Source: CAMDWQ01 sp964497635 | GTDB lineage: Bacteria > Omnitrophota > Gorgyraeia > 2-02-FULL-51-18 | Direction of reading: 5' to 3' | Length of the DNA stretch: 6,480 bases | Assembly (NCBI GenBank): GCA_964497635.1 | Contig: CAZCDB010000069.1 | Coordinates: 1-6,480, forward strand | Shown: positions 1 through 6,480 of the stretch, piece by piece | How the letters are laid out: each line of letters begins with the position of its first letter | Position numbering within the stretch: the stretch's first letter is position 1 | Made by a program: the position numbers and the translations under genes | Notes under the pieces: model-generated | Seen by the model: only the letters and a program-made list of their open reading frames with translations | The model's database searches: none | Told to the model about the DNA's origin: nothing

Positions 1-552
1 ATGAAAGTTTTGACCGGATTTTTAAAAGGGCGGTTGATTCAGCTACCAGACAGCCCTAATTTGCGGCCCACCTCGGATTTGGTGCGGAAGGCTATTTTTG
101 ACACTTTGCAAGGAGTTGTGGAGGGCAAAACGGTTCTCGATCTTTTTTCGGGGACGGGGGCTTTAGGATTTGAAGCTCTTTCGCTGGGTGCCAAAGAGGT
201 TTTGTGGGTCGAAGCGGATCGGCCGCAGGCGGAAGCTATTGAGGAGTCGATTCGCCAGCTGGGAGTTGAAGAGGCGGGCCGAGTTTTCCAACAAGATGTT
301 TTTAAAGCTCTGGAGAGTCTAGGTCGGCAAGGGCGGGTATTTGATATCGTTTTTTTAGATCCGCCTTATCATCAGGGTTTTGGCCAGAAAGCCCTACGCC
401 GTGTTTCTGAGCTTGGGTTGTGTAAGTCCGGAGGCTTTGCGGTGCTTGAAACCCATAAAACAGAGGATCCTTTGGAGCAGCTGGGTGTTTTTAAATGCCT
501 CAAAACCAAGAAACACGGAGATACCAAAATCTCTTTTTATCGTGCTGGCTAA
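1..552 (+). CDS. rsmD: 16S rRNA (guanine(966)-N2)-methyltransferase, RsmD family
   Basis: This 183-residue cytoplasmic protein should transfer a methyl group from S-adenosylmethionine to N2 of G966 (E. coli numbering) in 16S rRNA during 30S assembly. The start resembles the family's usual beginning (a short strand, a KGR segment, then LRPTSDLVRKAIFDTL at about 21-36, like the RPT-x-D-x-VR signature). The SAM-binding motif I is VLDLFSGTGALG at 45-56. An acidic strand end follows at VEADR (70-74). The catalytic DPPY motif is at 120-123. The length is close to the roughly 185-200 residues usual for RsmD. The ATG is the first base of the window, so its ribosome binding site cannot be seen; the N-terminal match to the family suggests this is the true start, but an upstream extension cannot be excluded. 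In many genomes coaD follows rsmD; here a response regulator follows after 108 bases. The family call is firm; the exact target base is inferred from the family. Confidence 0.93.
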   Translation: MKVLTGFLKGRLIQLPDSPNLRPTSDLVRKAIFDTLQGVVEGKTVLDLFSGTGALGFEALSLGAKEVLWVEADRPQAEAIEESIRQLGVEEAGRVFQQDVFKALESLGRQGRVFDIVFLDPPYHQGFGQKALRRVSELGLCKSGGFAVLETHKTEDPLEQLGVFKCLKTKKHGDTKISFYRAG

Positions 553-591
553 ATTACTGTTTGCATCGTGACTCATTTTTCCGCTATTACC

Positions 592-620
592 TTGTGTTCT
601 CTCTAGAGTTTTGATAAATT
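592..620 (+). promoter_or_regulatory. weak candidate sigma70-like promoter before the response regulator
   Basis: TTGTGT at 592-597 and TAAATT at 615-620 are separated by 17 bases and match the -35 and -10 consensus at 3/6 and 4/6 positions. The only sizeable gap in the window (553-660) lies here, just ahead of a tightly packed gene string, so a promoter is expected somewhere in it. The match is poor and could be chance. A second option is TTGCAT (561-566) with TATTAC (585-590) and an 18-base spacer. TTGATA at 611-616 is a good -35 match but has no -10 at the right distance. Confidence 0.2.
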
Positions 621-660
621 GGAGTTAAATTTAGGGGCCTCAGCCGGGGGGATCGAGATT

Positions 661-1020
661 ATGCTAAAACGTATTTTGGTGGCAGATGATGACGCAAAAA
701 TCGTCTCTCTTTTGCAACTTCGTTTGGAGCAGAACGGCTACAGTGTTCTCACAGCCAAAGACGGTGAAGAGGCTCTTGAAAAGACCAGGATTCATAAGCC
801 CGATCTTTTGCTCTTGGACGTGAGCATGCCAAAAATAGATGGAGATCAGGTGTATATGGCGCTCCACTCGGATCCCCAGACACAAAAAATACCGATTTTG
901 ATGATGACGGGTTTGCGTTCGGATGAGGAGATTGAGGCCTCTCGGGAAGAGGGGATAGTTGCCAAGCCCGTTAATTTTGACAAGTTGATGACAAAAATTA
1001 AAACTTATTTGGTCCGTTAA
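661..1020 (+). CDS. single-domain response regulator (CheY-like receiver)
   Basis: This 119-residue protein is a receiver domain with no DNA-binding or enzymatic output domain. It should be phosphorylated by a partner histidine kinase, which is not in the window. The acidic pocket is DDD at 9-11, the phospho-acceptor is Asp53 (LLLLD, followed by MPKIDG), the conserved Thr is T83 in MMTG, and the conserved Lys is K102 in AKP. Two things are unusual. The stretch from T83 to K102 is 19 residues, against about 22 in CheY. The position three before the Lys, normally an aromatic switch residue, is Ile99. The ATG at 661 is chosen because the family N-terminus (KRILVADDD) begins right after it and a G-run (646-651) lies 9 bases upstream; an in-frame TTG at 619 would add 14 residues without family likeness. 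Only 16 bases separate it from sdhC, so it is probably co-transcribed with the respiration genes. Its role, and whether it regulates them, is unknown. Confidence 0.93.
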   Translation: MLKRILVADDDAKIVSLLQLRLEQNGYSVLTAKDGEEALEKTRIHKPDLLLLDVSMPKIDGDQVYMALHSDPQTQKIPILMMTGLRSDEEIEASREEGIVAKPVNFDKLMTKIKTYLVR

Positions 1021-1025
1021 TTTTT

Positions 1026-1030
1026 AGGAG
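1026..1030 (+). promoter_or_regulatory. ribosome binding site deciding the TTG start of sdhC
   Basis: AGGAG lies 6 bases upstream of the TTG at 1037. There is no ATG in frame before 1079, and starting at 1079 would delete the conserved SSLGRK segment that begins this cytochrome family. The strong Shine-Dalgarno plus the conserved N-terminus support the TTG. Confidence 0.8.
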
Positions 1031-1036
1031 TTCTAA

Positions 1037-1720
1037 TTGCTTTATTTTTTAAGTTCTTCGTTGGGCCGCAAGGCGATCATGGCGGTGACGGGTGCTTTTC
1101 TTTTTGGTTTTGTTTTGGCTCATTTGCTGGGGAACCTTCAAATTTTTCTGGGCCAAAATGCGCTCAATGACTACGCCAAACACCTGATGGAAATCCCCTT
1201 GCTTCTTTGGCCCGCACGGATTTTTCTTTTAACCACATTGATTGTCCACGTGGCCGTGGCGATCAGTCTTACCCGGGAAAATAGAGCGGCGAGGCCGGTA
1301 GGCTATCTGAAACAAGAGACGATTCAAGCTTCTTATGCTTCCCGGACCATGGTGATGTCGGGACTGATCGTATTTCTTTTTATTGTTTATCACTTGCTTC
1401 ATTTTACTTGGGGGAAAGTGCAACCACAGTTTTTTGATCAGCTGGATGCCCAAGGTCGACGGGATGTTTATGGAATGGTTGTCCACGGGTTTCAAAATCC
1501 AATGGTCTGCGCGTCTTATATTTTGGCCATGGCAGTTTTGTGTTTACATCTTTCTCATGGACTACAAAGTCTTTTTCAGTCGCTGGGTTTACGCTGTGCC
1601 AAATCAGAGGCGCTCATTCGTAAGGCGGTGGTAGGTCTATCCCTTTTTATTTTTTTAGGAAATTGTTCGATTCCTTTGGCTGCTTACTTTGGTTTTCTGA
1701 GTCCGGGAGGGATTTTTTAA
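1037..1720 (+). CDS. sdhC: succinate dehydrogenase cytochrome b subunit (di-heme b558 type)
   Basis: This 227-residue integral membrane protein anchors SdhAB to the inner membrane, binds two b hemes and reduces quinone, probably menaquinone. Five hydrophobic segments are visible at about 12-37, 55-79, 104-126, 155-178 and 194-219. This is the layout of the single-anchor SdhC/FrdC family (Bacillus SdhC, Wolinella FrdC), not the two-subunit SdhC+SdhD anchor of E. coli. Histidines fall where axial heme ligands are expected: H29 in segment 1 (AHLLGN), H71 in segment 2, H119 or H122 in segment 3 (YHLLHF), and H171 or H174 in segment 4 (HLSHG). The N-terminal SSLGRK and MAVTG motifs are family-typical. 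The start is TTG, supported by AGGAG at 1026-1030. The stop codon directly abuts the sdhA ATG. The gene order C-A-B is the one typical of this SDH type. Confidence 0.95.
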   Translation: MLYFLSSSLGRKAIMAVTGAFLFGFVLAHLLGNLQIFLGQNALNDYAKHLMEIPLLLWPARIFLLTTLIVHVAVAISLTRENRAARPVGYLKQETIQASYASRTMVMSGLIVFLFIVYHLLHFTWGKVQPQFFDQLDAQGRRDVYGMVVHGFQNPMVCASYILAMAVLCLHLSHGLQSLFQSLGLRCAKSEALIRKAVVGLSLFIFLGNCSIPLAAYFGFLSPGGIF

Positions 1721-3630
<1,910 letters not shown>

Positions 3631-3634
<4 letters not shown>

Positions 3635-4395
3635 GTTCCCAAACAATGAATCTAACCTTAAGAGTGTGGAGACAAAAAAACGCGGCCTCTTCCGGTCATG
3701 TGGAAGAATATCAGGCGAAGAACATTACTCCCCACATGTCTTTTTTGGAAATGCTGGATGCAGTCAATGAGGAATTGGCCGGCAAGGGAGTGGAGCCGAT
3801 TGCTTTTGACAGTGATTGCCGCGAAGGGATCTGCGGAATGTGCTCTTTGGTGATCAACGGAGTTCCGCACGGCCCAGAACGTGGGACAGCCACCTGCCAG
3901 CTCCACATGAGAAAGTTTAAAGATGGGGACACCATCACGATTGAGCCTTGGCGGGCCAAGGCATTTCCGGCGGTCAAGGACTTGATGGTGGATCGGAGTG
4001 CTTTTGATCGGATTATCCAGGCAGGTGGCTTTGTTTCCGTCAATACAGGAAGCGCGCCGGAAGCCAATGCCATGCCTGTTGGAAAACCTTCCGCGGAGCT
4101 TGCCATGGATGCTGCGGCTTGTATCGGTTGTGGAGCTTGTGTTGCCGCCTGCAAAAACGCCTCTGCCATGCTTTTTGTCGCCGCTAAAGTCTCACATCTA
4201 GCTTTGATGCCCCAGGGTCAAGTCGAAAGAGCTGCTCGTGTTCAAAACATGGTGGCTCAGATGGATCGTGAACAGTTTGGAAATTGTACCAATCAGTTTG
4301 AGTGTGAAGCCGCTTGTCCTAAAGAAATCAGTGTGAATTTTATTTCAAAAATGAATTCGGAGTATTTTAAATCCTGTAAGGAGAATCCTGTATGA
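3631..4395 (+). CDS. sdhB: succinate dehydrogenase iron-sulfur subunit
   Basis: This 254-residue protein carries electrons from the flavin of SdhA to the hemes and quinone site of SdhC through three iron-sulfur clusters. An N-terminal ferredoxin-like domain holds the [2Fe-2S] cysteines C63, C68, C71 and C89. The C-terminal domain has CIGCGACVAAC with C164, C167, C170 and C174, then C219, C225 and C229 in CTNQFECEAACP. By the family pattern C164/C167/C170/C229 bind [4Fe-4S] and C174/C219/C225 bind [3Fe-4S]. C174 is followed by Lys rather than the Pro common in E. coli-like enzymes, which I recall as normal for the single-anchor subgroup. The ATG lies inside the ATGA overlap with the sdhA stop, with GGAGAG at 3616-3621; a second in-frame ATG at 3646 has no clear ribosome binding site. 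Translation is probably coupled to sdhA and, through another ATGA, to the next gene. Confidence 0.97.
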
Positions 4396-4832
4396 GCGAT
4401 GCCCCGGACTTGACCGCCCCAGCGCCAGAAAAAAGAATTCCAGGCCCCGTGATTTTTGTTGCGGTGCTTGATTTTGTTTCCGTGTCCATGATGGCGATTT
4501 TGGCTGTGTTTTGTCTGATCGGACTGATCTATGGCAACGCGATGGGGATGTATCAGTATATTTCCACGCAGCTAGCAGACAAAATCCCTTCGGGCAACTT
4601 TTCTTATGGACTGTCTTTTATTTTTGCCTTGGCGTTTGCGTTTTTTTCTCTTTTTACTCTTTATTTTGTGCTCCTAGGAATCGGCCTTCTGAAAGGCAAG
4701 CGAATCGCGTGGTATTTTCAAGTCGCGGTTTGCGTGCTGGGTCTTTTTGCTTTTCCCATGGGCACCGTGATCAACGCTGTGATCTTATTTCTTTTTTTCC
4801 GTCAACCCGTTCGTGATTTTTTTAAGGTATAA
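4392..4832 (+). CDS. small integral membrane protein of unknown function, coupled to sdhB
   Basis: I do not recognise this 146-residue protein as a named family. It has a short polar, proline-rich N-terminus (1-17), hydrophobic segments at about 18-47 and 71-100, and a long hydrophobic stretch at 105-136 that could be one or two helices. Between the last two segments lies GLLKGKRIAWYF (99-110), and the protein ends with RQPVRDFFKV. The KGKR...AWY turn and the basic-aromatic tail resemble small uncharacterised membrane proteins found in many bacteria. There is no histidine anywhere, so it cannot supply His heme ligands, and it has no cysteine-cluster motif. The ATG is inside the ATGA overlap with the sdhB stop, and a strong AAGGAG (4379-4384) sits 7 bases upstream, so expression with SDH is likely. 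It could be an assembly or accessory factor of the complex, or unrelated. That it is a real gene is well supported; its function is open. Confidence 0.85.
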   Translation: MSDAPDLTAPAPEKRIPGPVIFVAVLDFVSVSMMAILAVFCLIGLIYGNAMGMYQYISTQLADKIPSGNFSYGLSFIFALAFAFFSLFTLYFVLLGIGLLKGKRIAWYFQVAVCVLGLFAFPMGTVINAVILFLFFRQPVRDFFKV

Positions 4833-4838
4833 ACCCCC

Positions 4839-5690
4839 ATGCCCCTCGTCAAAGCTAAAATTCGTGTAGGTCACAGTCCGGATCCGGATGATGCGTTTAT
4901 GTTTTATGCCATCGCGCATGACAAGTTGAAGACCGAAGGGATAAAATTTTCGCATGTGATTGAAGACATTGAGAGTCTTAATCGCCGTGCTTTTAAGTCC
5001 GAGCTTGAGGTCACCGCTGTTTCGGCCTATGCTTTTTTTGAAGTGGCGGACAAATACGCGCTCATGGCTTGCGGCGCCAGCATCGGAGAAAATTATGGCC
5101 CGATTCTTGTTTCCAAGAAGTCTGTTTATGCCAAGGAACTTCAGGGCAAAAAAATCGCGGTGCCCGGACTTCATACCACGGCCTATTTAACCCTCAAATT
5201 ATTTTTGCCTGACTTTGTCGAGGTGGTGGTCCCTTTTGATAAGATTTTGGAAGCAGTGGAAAAGGGGGATGTCGACGCGGGGCTGATTATCCACGAAGGC
5301 CAGCTGACTTATGGAAAGCAGGGTTTTAAAAAAGTCGTCGACTTAGGCGAGTGGTTTTATGAGATGACCAAGCTCCCGTTGCCGCTAGGCGTGGATGTCA
5401 TTCGCAAAAACTTAGGGCGTGATGTGATGAGAAAGACCAATCGGCTTTTAAAAGAAAGTATTGTTTATGGGCTCAAGCACCGAGAGGAAGCTCTCAAATA
5501 CGCTCTCAAGTTTGGTCGGGGCATTGAGGCGGATACGGCGGATCAGTTTGTGGGAATGTACGTCAATGATTACACGGTTGATATGGGGCGCAAAGGCAAA
5601 GAAGGGCTTCTTTTTCTTCAGAAGGCGGCGATCGAGGCAGGGCTCGTGAAGAAAAAGACAGCCAAAATCGAATTTGTTGATATGAAATGA
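4839..5690 (+). CDS. mqnD: MqnD-like enzyme of the futalosine menaquinone pathway (1,4-dihydroxy-6-naphthoate synthase family)
   Basis: This 283-residue protein has the two-lobed, periplasmic-binding-protein-like fold of the MqnA/MqnD family. MqnD converts cyclic dehypoxanthine futalosine to 1,4-dihydroxy-6-naphthoate in the cytoplasm. Family segments seen are EDIESLNRRA (42-51), YGPILVS (86-92), IAVPGLHTTAY (106-116), GLIIHEGQLTYGKQG (148-162) and KLPLPLG (178-184). H152 in IIHE matches the histidine reported as catalytic (H145, as I recall) in the Thermus enzyme. The N-terminal motif is SPDPDDAFMF (13-22), whereas characterised MqnD has SPCPNDTF, so this belongs to a divergent subgroup and the exact reaction is less certain than the family. 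No signal peptide is visible, which argues against a transport-binding protein. It starts 6 bases after the preceding stop, with only a weak AAGG (4824-4827) upstream, and overlaps acsA by ATGA. Pairing with a menaquinone-type SDH fits the role. Confidence 0.82.
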   Translation: MPLVKAKIRVGHSPDPDDAFMFYAIAHDKLKTEGIKFSHVIEDIESLNRRAFKSELEVTAVSAYAFFEVADKYALMACGASIGENYGPILVSKKSVYAKELQGKKIAVPGLHTTAYLTLKLFLPDFVEVVVPFDKILEAVEKGDVDAGLIIHEGQLTYGKQGFKKVVDLGEWFYEMTKLPLPLGVDVIRKNLGRDVMRKTNRLLKESIVYGLKHREEALKYALKFGRGIEADTADQFVGMYVNDYTVDMGRKGKEGLLFLQKAAIEAGLVKKKTAKIEFVDMK

Positions 5691-6480
5691 ATTTCATCCA
5701 AAAATCTTCCGAGTGGATCCGCAAGCCCAAACAAATCGACGCCAACTTAAAAGATTATTTTAAAGCCTATAAAACCTTTCGTTGGAAGCAGGTCGAAAAG
5801 GAATTTGACTGGTCCAAGACAGGCCGTGTCAACATGGTGCATGAGATCATTGATCGCCATGCCGCCGGCACGCGAAAAAATAAAGTCGCCCTTTATTTTT
5901 GGGACCCAACCCCCTCGGCACTGTTTTCTCAAGGCCGCGATGAAAAATACACCTTTCTGGATTTAAAAAAAGCTTCCAGCCGCTTCGCTCACATTTTAAA
6001 AAAATCAGGCGTGAAAAAGGGGGACCGCGTGGCGGTGTTTTTGCCGCGCACGCCGGAGCTCTACATCGCCATTCTCGGAATTCATCGGATCGGTGCGATT
6101 CCTGTGCCTCTTTTTGAAGCTTTTATGGAAGCGGCGATTTTGGACCGCCTTCAGGACAGTCAGGCCAAGTTGATTGTGACGCACACCAGTCTTTCGCCCC
6201 GTATACCTTTCAAACAGTTGCCAGATTTAAAAAGTACAATTTTTGTGGACGCGCCCGCTTTTTCTGAAGACATGAAAAATGCCTCGGATGTTTTTGAGCC
6301 CGTGTGGCTTAAAAAAGACGATGGCCTGGTGATCCATTACACCTCGGGCTCTACCGGAAAATCCAAAGGGGTTTTGCACCGCCAATACGCGATGGTGGGG
6401 CATCTGCAAACAACCAAGTGGGTGCTTGATTTGCGGGAGGATGATATTTATTGGTGCACCGCCGATCCCGGTTGGGTGAC
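5687..6480 (+). CDS. acsA: acetyl-CoA synthetase, AcsA type, N-terminal part (runs off the window)
   Basis: This reading frame stays open for 264 codons to the window end, so the C-terminal half is missing. The enzyme activates acetate with ATP and CoA through acetyl-adenylate, giving acetyl-CoA, in the cytoplasm. The N-terminal region matches the Bacillus AcsA style of the family: TGRVNMVHEIIDRHA (45-59), RKNKVALYFWD (63-73), DEKYTF (85-90), KKGDRVAVFLPRTPELYIA (110-128) and PLFEAFMEAAILDRLQDS (141-158). The adenylate-forming P-loop is YTSGSTGKSKGVLH (218-231). WCTADPGWV at 256-264 is the acetyl-CoA synthetase signature. Residues 74-84 look like a small extra loop relative to Bacillus AcsA as I remember it. 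The ATG lies within an ATGA overlap with the mqnD stop and no clear Shine-Dalgarno precedes it, so translation is probably by coupling. Related medium- or short-chain acyl-CoA synthetases are a lesser possibility; the lysine acetylated for control would be beyond the window. Confidence 0.93.
   Translation, partial: MNFIQKSSEWIRKPKQIDANLKDYFKAYKTFRWKQVEKEFDWSKTGRVNMVHEIIDRHAAGTRKNKVALYFWDPTPSALFSQGRDEKYTFLDLKKASSRFAHILKKSGVKKGDRVAVFLPRTPELYIAILGIHRIGAIPVPLFEAFMEAAILDRLQDSQAKLIVTHTSLSPRIPFKQLPDLKSTIFVDAPAFSEDMKNASDVFEPVWLKKDDGLVIHYTSGSTGKSKGVLHRQYAMVGHLQTTKWVLDLREDDIYWCTADPGWV

Noticed and set aside
619..660. In-frame TTG that would extend the response regulator by 14 residues
   Set aside because: The added residues have no likeness to receiver N-termini, and the ATG at 661 gives the canonical start directly before KRILVADDD.
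4785..5174. Open frame of 129 codons on the - strand across the membrane protein/mqnD junction
   Set aside because: It is antisense to two supported genes and has no recognisable domain.
4839..5690. Reading the MqnD-like gene as an ABC transporter substrate-binding protein
   Set aside because: No signal peptide or lipobox is present, no permease or ATPase is adjacent, and the HTTAY and IIHE segments are those of MqnD.
5687..6480. Possible change of base use at acsA (coding strand richer in C relative to G than in sdhA) hinting at a different origin
   Set aside because: A few hand-counted 60-base lines were inconsistent: some C-rich, others balanced. The ATGA coupling argues against a recent insertion. 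A full codon-usage computation would be needed to claim anything.

Overview
The window is a compact stretch of a bacterial chromosome. All seven genes lie on the + strand and almost no DNA is non-coding. Base composition is near balanced, with many T-runs. TTG is used as a start at least once (sdhC). The succinate dehydrogenase has one b-type cytochrome anchor (SdhC of the di-heme, b558 kind), and an MqnD-family gene is present. Together these point to a menaquinone-using, Gram-negative-like lineage, for example a Bdellovibrionota/deltaproteobacterial, Omnitrophota or Bacteroidota-related group. I cannot place it more closely from sequence alone, and this placement is inference.

Layout. Bases 1-552 encode an RsmD-type 16S rRNA guanine methyltransferase. 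A 108-base gap follows; it has no clear terminator and only weak promoter-like signals, and it is the only real intergenic region. From 661 onward the genes look like one transcription unit: a single-domain response regulator (661-1020), sdhC (1037-1720), sdhA (1721-3634), sdhB (3631-4395), a small unrecognised membrane protein (4392-4832), an MqnD-like enzyme of futalosine menaquinone synthesis (4839-5690), and the first 264 codons of an AcsA-type acetyl-CoA synthetase that runs off the window (5687-6480). Three junctions are ATGA overlaps (sdhA/sdhB, sdhB/membrane protein, mqnD/acsA) and one is a direct TAA-ATG abutment (sdhC/sdhA). The two remaining gaps are 16 and 6 bases.

How they fit together. 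SdhCAB oxidises succinate and passes electrons to the quinone pool. The MqnD-like enzyme would help make that quinone, and acetyl-CoA synthetase feeds acetate into the TCA cycle that supplies succinate. The unit therefore reads as an aerobic acetate/TCA respiration operon led by a receiver-only regulator.

I do not see a mobile element, CRISPR array, tRNA, rRNA or defence system. The most open questions are the membrane protein translationally coupled to sdhB, the divergent N-terminal motif of the MqnD-like protein, and the receiver domain with a shortened C-terminal half. Everything else is well-conserved housekeeping metabolism.
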